Shown: positions 23,376-31,433 of the stretch, one piece after another
Layout: each line of letters begins with the position of its first letter
Position numbering within the stretch: position 1 is the stretch's first letter
Assembly: GCA_030537465.1 (NCBI GenBank)
Contig: JAUNMP010000025.1
Span: 1-36,757, forward strand
Direction: 5' to 3'
From: a bacterium
Lineage (GTDB): Bacteria; Verrucomicrobiota; Kiritimatiellia; RFP12; UBA1067
Length of the DNA stretch: 36,757 nucleotides
Program-made: the position numbers and the translations under genes
Notes under the pieces: generated by a model
Told to the model about the DNA's origin: nothing
The model's input: the letters and a program-made list of their open reading frames with translations, nothing else
Databases searched by the model: none

Positions 23376-25877
23376 CTAACTCCTTTTGAAGATGAATCCA
23401 ACTACGGACTTGACCTTAGAAAGAAACGTATTTGCTTTCTTTACCTCATCGCATAGTTCTTCCCAATGTCTCTTCTCCGCACCAGATCGAATATCAAGTT
23501 CGCGTCTGGCACGGTTCAGCTCATCGCCGTTAAACTTCTTAAACACCTGCTGGGCAAATTCAACCAGAATCTTGTCACGGAGGTCTGTGTCGGCAACTTC
23601 ACCCAATGCACATCTTATCCCGGCGACAAGACGGACATCGCCCGATGATATACGGTTCTTTCTGACGCTGCCGCCAACGAGCTCAACATATCTCCGAGCC
23701 AAATACTCACGTACGCTTGACGCGGATGTGGCTCCAAGGAACTTCAGGATTTCCTTGTGTTGCCCGATGGCGGACTCTTCCTTCTTTTCATCACTACCAT
23801 CTACAAGAATCGGAAGAAGCTGTTTGCACAGGCTCAACTGGTCTTCAGGGGAAAGTCCCCTGTAGGCATCATCGAAAGCAAGAAGTGACTTTAGCAAGTC
23901 GTCTGTCTCGGAGGCCATCCTTCTGCTCTCGAGTGTTTTCAAGAACCAGTGGATGAATCCGATGCGACGCACACGAAACTCTTTTGCAACATCGTCCGCA
24001 AGAACCTTCTCCAAAACGGCAAGATACGCGGTATTCTTGCCTTCAGGGAAAATGATATTCGCATCAATGTCCTTTAGGAAGGTTTGCAAATTTGTTTGCT
24101 GGACATATTCCTTCCGGGCGACAAGCCAGTCGAGAGAATCCTTGTCTATCGCATTGATTCTGCCGTCAACGCAAGTGAACATATCCCAGAATGTCGTTTT
24201 CGCAAACGCCCTATCCACTTCTTCAACTGCGGAAACTATCCGCTTGAGCGCCTCCAGCGTTTTTTCCCGCGCACCGCATAAATATTGTGTCAGAAGCTCT
24301 TTCGCGGCATCATTCCGCCCACTGGAGATCGCCCTGCGAGCGAAATCAACCGTCCTTGCAATGTCCTGAACAATGCGTCCAAACTCCTTGTCACGAGCCG
24401 AGGCATCAGGACAACAACAGAGAATGGTTACAAGACATTCGGGGAATGCCTCTGGCGCTCTTGCCATGATCGCATTCCAATCTGCCTTCGCCTTCGCTTC
24501 TTCACCAAATAGCGACGACCACGCGGGGTCATCCAGCTCCTTTGCGTTGCCATTTTTGCACAACGACAAGAATGTAAACATCAACCCAGTTGTCGAGAAG
24601 TCTTTTGAGGCGTATTCTTCAAGCCAAAGGACTGTAATTTCCCTTGGATATCGATCCGCCATCTTTGAAAAGAACAACAGCGCATCTCCCTGATAGCGAT
24701 CCCTTTGCTGGAGGAACAGATCATAACACAGTGGACGCAATTCCTCATAGTCAGAAACGAGCGCAAATACTTCCGTAAACCATGAATCGCTTACGCTATC
24801 AGGCATTCCCCGCCCAGAAGCCAACGCTTCCAGAAACTCCTTGCGCACATCCGCATCGCCGTGTTCAAGAAGAAGCTTCAGTACGCTTCGCATGCCTTCT
24901 TCAGAAAGCGATCCGTTTTCACGCAAGAATCGGAACAGTGTCACAACGCATGGCGAATCAACAGCCTCAAGACCGGTAAAGTCTTGCAAAAACTCCATTA
25001 TGCTTTTCCTTGCTCCGAACAAGGTGTCCACATACCATTTGTAGTTATCCGTTTCAGGCAGCATCTCAAGGTCAAGAGAGCAATTGCGCTTCTCCATTGC
25101 TGCAACTTTGTACCACCTACCGACTTCATTTTCAGTAGGCATCTTGTCGCTGAGATAAGTTGAAAAGCTGAAGTTATTCAACATCTCAGACGGGAAGGCC
25201 ATGGTCAAACCAGCAAACAGCCAAGGGATGTCATCATGTGGTGCGCTTATACAAAGCGGTTCGACATCGGTATTTGTTGTCATATACGCATTTAGAAGCG
25301 TCGATAGCATCTTGCCGAAACTCTCAGACGCTGCAATCCGGGCAGAAACACCCTCTGGCGTGTACTTCCCCTGCGGCAAAAGGTCATCCATTTCCAATGC
25401 CGGCAGATAGTCAGGTTGCGGGCTGTCAGGTCTATCCTTGTAGCCCATCGCTTCGTCGCGCACAGCCTGAGGAAGTTCATTCCAGAACGCTGGAGAGTCA
25501 AAGTATTCCATTGGATATGACGGCCAGTCTTCGCCCTCACCCAGAATCAAACCATGAGATATAATCGCCCCCCAACGCTTGTCATAGAACCCCTCGCCAA
25601 CATATCGCGTTCTGACTATGGCACGTTTACCAGACGCAAGCGTGAAGGAGTAGAAAGCGATAGGTAGATACTTATCTATCTCCTCTTGCGTAGGTCTTGC
25701 AGGGATATTGTAATCCGTTGGGTAGTTGTATCCGCTGCCACGTCGTTCAAGTTCATCGATCTCCTCGACTGTCAGGCCTTCTGTCCAGGAGAATGTGCCG
25801 AATCCGCGTGTGCGAGCGTCACCCGGACGTTTCTGACGATTCCAGCACGAATAACTGTAAACCCACTGGTAAATCAT
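23376..25877 (-). CDS. GAP1-family GTPase-associated protein
   Basis: About 833 residues. The N terminus MIYQWVYSYS, RGFGTFSWTEGLT (about 24-36), LPIAFYSF, RTRYVGEGFYDKRWG and ISHGLILGE (about 106-114) match the pattern of the GAP1 N-terminal domain (GxxSxGLs; RxGxxxxHxL), a family defined by genomic association with GTPases. The remaining ~650 residues are mainly helical and lack recognised motifs. It overlaps or abuts the DO-GTPase gene upstream (stop 25883). The start is ambiguous: ATG 25877 has AAGGA 8 nt upstream, while ATG 25886 overlaps the stop as ATGA. The biochemical role is unknown: it may be a scaffold, regulator or effector of the neighbouring GTPases. Confidence 0.75.
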   Translation of the reverse strand: MIYQWVYSYSCWNRQKRPGDARTRGFGTFSWTEGLTVEEIDELERRGSGYNYPTDYNIPARPTQEEIDKYLPIAFYSFTLASGKRAIVRTRYVGEGFYDKRWGAIISHGLILGEGEDWPSYPMEYFDSPAFWNELPQAVRDEAMGYKDRPDSPQPDYLPALEMDDLLPQGKYTPEGVSARIAASESFGKMLSTLLNAYMTTNTDVEPLCISAPHDDIPWLFAGLTMAFPSEMLNNFSFSTYLSDKMPTENEVGRWYKVAAMEKRNCSLDLEMLPETDNYKWYVDTLFGARKSIMEFLQDFTGLEAVDSPCVVTLFRFLRENGSLSEEGMRSVLKLLLEHGDADVRKEFLEALASGRGMPDSVSDSWFTEVFALVSDYEELRPLCYDLFLQQRDRYQGDALLFFSKMADRYPREITVLWLEEYASKDFSTTGLMFTFLSLCKNGNAKELDDPAWSSLFGEEAKAKADWNAIMARAPEAFPECLVTILCCCPDASARDKEFGRIVQDIARTVDFARRAISSGRNDAAKELLTQYLCGAREKTLEALKRIVSAVEEVDRAFAKTTFWDMFTCVDGRINAIDKDSLDWLVARKEYVQQTNLQTFLKDIDANIIFPEGKNTAYLAVLEKVLADDVAKEFRVRRIGFIHWFLKTLESRRMASETDDLLKSLLAFDDAYRGLSPEDQLSLCKQLLPILVDGSDEKKEESAIGQHKEILKFLGATSASSVREYLARRYVELVGGSVRKNRISSGDVRLVAGIRCALGEVADTDLRDKILVEFAQQVFKKFNGDELNRARRELDIRSGAEKRHWEELCDEVKKANTFLSKVKSVVGFIFKRS

Positions 25878-25882
25878 CTCTT

Positions 25883-27031
25883 TCATCCTTTCGTTGATTT
25901 GATCAAACCATGATTCTTCAGAATCCAAAGGAAGGGATCCTCGACGCGGAACGACCTTGGATCGCGATCAAGACGTTCGTTGTTGCCTTTCGGATTACAC
26001 CCGATTGCGCTAAATCCGAAAAATCCGCTTTGGGCGAAGTTCTCGCTTTGAGCGATGATGTCTGCGGTATCATCCACCTCTTCAACCCATGAACGCATGA
26101 GACCATCAATGTCAGCGAACTCCGATTCGTTGAACACACCATGATGCCGAGTTTCATCAAATAGTCTATTCGATATTTCAGCAGCATTTTCGCTGGCGTC
26201 TCTAACAAAGTCCATCTTTGAGAACGCCACAGCCAACGGTATCTTAATCCTCGCGCTCCCGACATTAGTGTTCTTGCGAATAAGGTTTTCAACCCTGTTA
26301 ATTATGGTACCAGTCTCCGCGTTTTGTGCAGGAAGGACGTCTTCGCTGTATTTCCTCCGGATACCTTCACGAACACGCTGCAACTGGAGTGGATCAAGCA
26401 GACAAATGATTCCCGATGCGTTGTAAATGTATCGATTGATGTACCACAAGCTGTCTGTTTGCTCAAGGTTCTCTCCCGCTGCATCAAAGAACACCAGCAT
26501 TATTCGCTTGGAAAACGTCCCCTTGCCAAGCCGAAGCGAATAGATGAGCGGCGACGCCCTGCCGACCCCTCGTACCGCCTGGGTCGTCTTGATGGACTCG
26601 TGTCGTACAAACAACGGACGGTGGAATTCATCGTTGTAACGGCGAATGGTATCCTCGGTAAGCGCTGTCAAATTCCAGCCGAATTCTGTGCCCATTCGCT
26701 TTATCCAGTGAATCAGCATGGCGACATAATGGCTCTTTCCTGCCTCCTTCGCGCCAATGATGGCTATGCTCAAATCAGAAAGATCATCTATTGCAGTGGG
26801 GATTTCCTGTTTACACTTCGGACAAATGCGTGTAGTCGCCATGTTGCCACAAGTATGCAACCTCCTTTTGGGGGCTGAGGCAAACCCCAATTTTTCAAGC
26901 AATGGGATCTCAGACTTGCTTCGGAATATCTCCGCCGAGCCACGACACGATGGCGCATCGCATTTGAAGCCAATGTCTGAGACATTGATTCTTTCAAAGC
27001 AAAGTGGACAGGTTACTGTACGTTTGAACAT
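25883..27031 (-). CDS. Zinc-ribbon GTPase of the double-GTPase (DO-GTPase2-like) family
   Basis: 382 residues. Cysteine pairs at 8-11 (CPLC) and 24-29, then 61 and 70-73 (CPKC), suggest two zinc-binding units. The P-loop domain has G1 GAKEAGKS (93-100), G3 DAAGE (183-187), a strand IICLLDPLQL typical of these GTPases, and G4-like SKMD (271-274). No membrane segment is seen, so it is probably soluble, unlike the three paralogs downstream. It shares the double-GTPase family pattern found next to GAP1 genes. GAAAGGAG precedes ATG 27031. The overlap with GAP1 suggests obligate co-expression. Confidence 0.78.
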   Translation of the reverse strand: MFKRTVTCPLCFERINVSDIGFKCDAPSCRGSAEIFRSKSEIPLLEKLGFASAPKRRLHTCGNMATTRICPKCKQEIPTAIDDLSDLSIAIIGAKEAGKSHYVAMLIHWIKRMGTEFGWNLTALTEDTIRRYNDEFHRPLFVRHESIKTTQAVRGVGRASPLIYSLRLGKGTFSKRIMLVFFDAAGENLEQTDSLWYINRYIYNASGIICLLDPLQLQRVREGIRRKYSEDVLPAQNAETGTIINRVENLIRKNTNVGSARIKIPLAVAFSKMDFVRDASENAAEISNRLFDETRHHGVFNESEFADIDGLMRSWVEEVDDTADIIAQSENFAQSGFFGFSAIGCNPKGNNERLDRDPRSFRVEDPFLWILKNHGLIKSTKG

Positions 27032-27044
27032 TACTACGCTCCTT

Positions 27045-29855
27045 TCAAATTCTCATTTCGGAAAAGCCGGGATGGTTGACGCGAAATGTCGGTTCAACGT
27101 CTGGGTTTGCAAAGAATAGTTTTAGGAATGCGCCTTTCTCTGCAACTCCTTCTGGCAATAGCACCGACGAAGTAAAGTCGTTGGTTGCGGGAATGCGATG
27201 GCAGACCGTGCCGTCCTGGCGGCTCAATGGTTGCCTTCTGAACTTCTTGACCAAAATCAGTTCTGGTATGCCGCCGCCCGATACTTTTATGTTCAGCGTC
27301 ACCATGGTACTGCCGAAAAACAGGAACTTCTTTTTCTTGTTGAACGAGTATGTCAGGGTACGGCGCTCTGATTCGCCGACCGACACGCACGATTGCGGCG
27401 CAGAACACACCTCTTTCCCGTCAACACGCAATATTGTATAAACGGAAAAATAATATGATGCACTCCCGGCATGGTTGATGATGTACGCCATATCCCTTCG
27501 ATATGCGATCTGAGAGACAGTCGCACGGGAGGCAGATTCGTCAAATGCGGACTCGGGAGATTTATCGTTTCTCCAAACCAATCGAACCTCATCACACCCC
27601 TTGGGCCAATCCCAACTGACTTCAACATTTCCACTACGCCTAATAACGTTGACATTCGTAACGCAGGGGATGACCGGAACCGCTTTCCCAACCAGCGCCA
27701 TGCCATCCTTACAAGTTGCCGGCGTCAGATAGTAGATGCCGGAGGATGGTATTCTCCAATTGCCTTCCCCGCGTGCTTGATCGATGTCTCGAACATTCTC
27801 ACATCGTGCAAAAACAGGGTCCGTCTCGGAGACAAATGTTCCAGCAGAAGCAATCGGGGATTGCGAAACAAACAACCTGACCGTACATCCTACGATAGGA
27901 GTCCATGACAATTTCGCATTTTTGTCAATCATCCCATAACGTAGCGAGTCCAGCATTTTAGGGCGTTCTGCCGGCGAGGCAGAGCAGGCTACACCATCAG
28001 AGACAACCAAATTCCCGTCTGGTCCTCTATATAACGCAAAGACCTTATATCCATAAACCTGACGATTCTTAAGCCCCGTATCAACAAGGCCTTGATCGCC
28101 GCTCTTGACACTCAGTTCCTCTCCGTCCTTTATGTCGCGTGGCTCGTTGCCGATTTTGCGAACACATTTAATCCCGGTCAGATTCGGCGGGTTACACCAC
28201 TGCAAGCGAACTTCGCCATCATCGCTCGTGGCCTTTAGACCGGAGACGTCTGCGACCGTCATTACCTTTGGCGAGGTGATACCGCCCTTGCGTGGAACGC
28301 CACCATACGCAGGGAAAATAGAATAGCCGTATATTATTCCTGCTTCGCAAGACGTGTCTTCAAAACGCAACAACTGCGTCTCCGCAAGCCTCTCGCCGTC
28401 TTGCGGATCAGACGGCACAGCACCGGCTTTACGCACTATGAAATATGTTATTTTTGCCGGATCCGTCTTCAACGAAGGATTGCGTATTACCGCCGTCGGC
28501 CAATTCAGCGCAACGCTTCGCCCTGCGGACACTCTTGCGCTTACAGAACCAGAAATTGAGATATTGTCGAGGTGAGCCTTTGCAGCCTCTTCCTTAGCTT
28601 TCTGTTCTCGAAGCGCCGCCTCGGCCTGCTCTTTTTTGCGACGCTGCTCGATCTCGGACTTCACCGTTAAGCAGTCGGGATTGCCTGGCCAATATACCAA
28701 TGCTCGGTCTATGGCATGCTCCGCGCCTCTGACATCACCAGACGCGGCCATAAGCCGTCCATCTTTCAAGAGCTTCAGCGCAAGCGGCATATCACCAACT
28801 GGGAAAGAGCATTTTGAACAGTATGGTCTATCAAGATCGACAACTTGCCCACACTTTGGACACTTAACCTTGAATGGTGTTCCGCAACTCTGACACGCTG
28901 CCGCACCTTCAGGATTTGGAGACAGACAAGCCTTGCAATAATGAACCACCGGCTGAGGCTTTTCATTGTCTGGCACTGATGGAGGGGGGCATTTTCTCTT
29001 GTTGCAGTAGAAATCATAAACAAAGTATTCAGCCTCCTCTTGCGTCATCCCAATTGACCGGCAGTCAGCAATGGAATCCTGATATGATTTCCAATCTATA
29101 CTCTTGGAAACACAACGTATTGCGAATATCTCTACAAGCTTCTTCTGCCCAATGTATGTCTTTAATGCAAGATCGTATGCTTCCTTGGCATTCTCCTTCT
29201 TAAAATAGGAAGTAATCAACCCCGCCAACTCCTGTTTCGCAGAGACTTCGGCCGTCTTATTTGGGGCCTTTCGCGCCTTTTCAAGTTCTGCATCTGCTAA
29301 GTCGCATATTACATTTGGCGTGGAAGTTCGAGAACACCCCAAGAAATCGTAGACATCCTTCTTTCCAAGGACGGTCAAGTTCTTCTCAAACTTGTCCATC
29401 TGCATGTTGTCTGTCGGCTTGATCGGCGGGTCGGCAGGCTTCTTGGGCACCTTGAACACAGGCCCCGCTTTCTCAACAATCGGGACCTTGATCATCTTCC
29501 TAATTGTCTTTTCGGAAAGCTGAGGAGCCTTTTTGCACAACTCCTTTACCTGAGCCTCTGTCACCGATCCCGCTTTGGCAATTGCCTCCAACAAAGTCGC
29601 GATGTTACCCTTTACAATCTTCAAAGCGTCCGCGATGATCGCATCTCTTTTTGCCTCGTCAGTCAAAAGCGCATCGCGGATATCTGGCACTTTTGCGGCA
29701 AGGCTCTTGAAGAGCAACCCTTTAGTCGGATTGTTTACGCCCTGATTCCATTCCGTCAGTTTCTTCTGAATCGCCGCCTCAAGTCTTGCCTTGTCCTTGA
29801 CGGGTGGATCAAGGGAAAGATCGAGAACGAGATAGTAGTTTGTCGCTTCTGCCAT
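27045..29855 (-). CDS. Degenerate J-like, zinc-ribbon, fibronectin-III-like protein
   Basis: 936 residues. Residues 6-75 (NYYLVLDLSLDPPV and a basic helix) and about 165-235 (KKDVYDFLGCSRTSTPN ... NAKEAYDLALK) each resemble a DnaJ J-domain, but neither has the HPD tripeptide needed to stimulate Hsp70. Two zinc ribbons follow (CKAC/CQSC 307-324; CPKC/CSKC 332-349), then a TPR-like segment (about 355-400) with WPGNPDCL, a charged coiled coil (400-428) and several beta-rich, FN3-like domains (about 432-850). It is likely an adaptor binding the Hsp70s encoded upstream and the GTPase module downstream. No catalytic site is seen. AGAGG precedes ATG 29855. Confidence 0.72.
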   Translation of the reverse strand: MAEATNYYLVLDLSLDPPVKDKARLEAAIQKKLTEWNQGVNNPTKGLLFKSLAAKVPDIRDALLTDEAKRDAIIADALKIVKGNIATLLEAIAKAGSVTEAQVKELCKKAPQLSEKTIRKMIKVPIVEKAGPVFKVPKKPADPPIKPTDNMQMDKFEKNLTVLGKKDVYDFLGCSRTSTPNVICDLADAELEKARKAPNKTAEVSAKQELAGLITSYFKKENAKEAYDLALKTYIGQKKLVEIFAIRCVSKSIDWKSYQDSIADCRSIGMTQEEAEYFVYDFYCNKRKCPPPSVPDNEKPQPVVHYCKACLSPNPEGAAACQSCGTPFKVKCPKCGQVVDLDRPYCSKCSFPVGDMPLALKLLKDGRLMAASGDVRGAEHAIDRALVYWPGNPDCLTVKSEIEQRRKKEQAEAALREQKAKEEAAKAHLDNISISGSVSARVSAGRSVALNWPTAVIRNPSLKTDPAKITYFIVRKAGAVPSDPQDGERLAETQLLRFEDTSCEAGIIYGYSIFPAYGGVPRKGGITSPKVMTVADVSGLKATSDDGEVRLQWCNPPNLTGIKCVRKIGNEPRDIKDGEELSVKSGDQGLVDTGLKNRQVYGYKVFALYRGPDGNLVVSDGVACSASPAERPKMLDSLRYGMIDKNAKLSWTPIVGCTVRLFVSQSPIASAGTFVSETDPVFARCENVRDIDQARGEGNWRIPSSGIYYLTPATCKDGMALVGKAVPVIPCVTNVNVIRRSGNVEVSWDWPKGCDEVRLVWRNDKSPESAFDESASRATVSQIAYRRDMAYIINHAGSASYYFSVYTILRVDGKEVCSAPQSCVSVGESERRTLTYSFNKKKKFLFFGSTMVTLNIKVSGGGIPELILVKKFRRQPLSRQDGTVCHRIPATNDFTSSVLLPEGVAEKGAFLKLFFANPDVEPTFRVNHPGFSEMRI

Positions 29856-29873
29856 TTTATGCCTCTTGTTAAA

Positions 29874-31415
29874 TCATTTGTATCTCTGTCCTAAACCCCC
29901 GCAATTATCACAACTGGTTTCTTGCGTAGAGTATCTGCGCCCACCGCAGTCTGGACAAGTGATGAATGCCGGGCCTGTCGGAACGTTTCTGATTCGCCTT
30001 CCATTTCGACCACCAAAGATTCCTACTACGTCTTTTACCGCCTGCCCGACATCTGCCGCCGGATTCCTTATGCGTCCATTGCCACCACACCGTGCGCATC
30101 GATAGTTCATCGAGATTCTTCCGGCACCTCTACATTTATTGCACTTCTGCGCTATCACAGACTTTCGTACAGTGAGATCGGAAGTGCCTGGGTTGACGAA
30201 CTCCCAGCCACTTTCTGCATTCCATGTGTTTTCTCGCGTTGCTGAAATCACATGCGCAATGTTAGGATGCCTTACGCCAGAACGCCATCTGCAAGTCGAC
30301 TTGAACTCACGGTAGACCTGTTGAAGTTCAAGACACAGGCCGTCAACGACATTGGGTTTCTCTGAATAGATCTTCGATCTCAATTGTTGAGCCTTTGACA
30401 GCGTCTGATTTGCAAGGCGTGAATCATAGTAATATGGACCATTTTGCGCGTTCCGTACATTCTGACTGATTACATCACATTCGCGTATGTACCAATCTGC
30501 TGAATGTGATAATTGCTGGACCTTCTCCCGAACGGTCAAATCAGACGTTCCGGGATTTACAAACTCGTATCCCTCTTCGGCATCCCAAACTCCACGCTGA
30601 TATGCTGATACAATATGCGGAATCTTCGAGTGCTTAAGCCCCTGTTGCCATCTGCACGATTCAGAAAATGACTTGAACTGTTTTACCAGCTCTTCATACA
30701 TGCCATTACAAGAGTTTGCGTCCTCTTCCGAGATGGCCTTACGTAAGTCCTTGATCTGTCTTGCAACCGCGACTGCGTCACGTCTGTCAAAGAGATAGCC
30801 CCCCGAGCACAATGTAATCATCCTTCGCTGAATTTCCTGACATTGCGTTTCATACCAATCCTTCGGACGAATCCAAGTCTTCACGACAGGCACCGTGGAT
30901 GAAGGTGAAGGCGTCTGTTGTGGTTGACTTGAGTCAGCGCCTTCCTCGACATCCGGTTGAACTTGGATTGAATTCTCGTCCTGCACTTCTTGCCGAGGAG
31001 TGGTTTTACCCCAAGTAGTTTCCGAGGGGATTACCCCCTCTGATGCCTTGTTGTCTCCGCCATGCCGCGCCATCGACGTCTTCTTTAACACCCCATTAAA
31101 AACATAAGCACCAATGCCAATGAAGGATAATGTCGCAATCACCCCGGCAACTCTAACAACCGTACCGCGAGAAACTTTCAAATTATCAATGGCATTCCGC
31201 CGCCCTTGAGAGCGTTGCCGTTTCTCTTCTTTCAACTCATTCGCTATGAAGTTTGAATCAGATCCGCGCTGCAGCATTTCCCCAATTGGAAATGTACAGA
31301 ACTCGCAGTACGGGAAAGCCTTGTTTACCATCTTCCCGCATTGTGGGCATTTGACCATCCCCTGTTGGGATGTGTCATTTATTTCAGTCTCTTCTATGGG
31401 CGATCTGCTGAGCAT
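29874..31415 (-). CDS. Membrane protein with zinc ribbon, tandem repeat unit and DnaJ-type zinc finger
   Basis: 513 residues. An N-terminal zinc ribbon (CPQC/CEFC, 23-40) is followed by a basic stretch, one transmembrane helix (about 86-107) and a low-complexity linker. Two copies of a ~110-residue repeat come next (about 187-297 and 307-417), each ending in the identical EFVNPGTSDLTVR. The C terminus (425-506) has four DnaJ-type CxxCxGxG-like units. The helix would put the repeats on the far side of the membrane from the zinc ribbon, or the reverse. No J domain is present. The start is uncertain: no clear SD before ATG 31415; ATG 31358 is another option. Confidence 0.7.
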   Translation of the reverse strand: MLSRSPIEETEINDTSQQGMVKCPQCGKMVNKAFPYCEFCTFPIGEMLQRGSDSNFIANELKEEKRQRSQGRRNAIDNLKVSRGTVVRVAGVIATLSFIGIGAYVFNGVLKKTSMARHGGDNKASEGVIPSETTWGKTTPRQEVQDENSIQVQPDVEEGADSSQPQQTPSPSSTVPVVKTWIRPKDWYETQCQEIQRRMITLCSGGYLFDRRDAVAVARQIKDLRKAISEEDANSCNGMYEELVKQFKSFSESCRWQQGLKHSKIPHIVSAYQRGVWDAEEGYEFVNPGTSDLTVREKVQQLSHSADWYIRECDVISQNVRNAQNGPYYYDSRLANQTLSKAQQLRSKIYSEKPNVVDGLCLELQQVYREFKSTCRWRSGVRHPNIAHVISATRENTWNAESGWEFVNPGTSDLTVRKSVIAQKCNKCRGAGRISMNYRCARCGGNGRIRNPAADVGQAVKDVVGIFGGRNGRRIRNVPTGPAFITCPDCGGRRYSTQETSCDNCGGLGQRYK

Positions 31416-31433
31416 GTTCGTATTGCTAATGCG

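Noticed and set aside
25887..25928. Upstream start for GAP1 at 25928
   Set aside because: It would overlap the GTPase gene by more than 40 nt and adds residues that precede the conserved GAP1 beginning. ATG 25877 or 25886 fits better.
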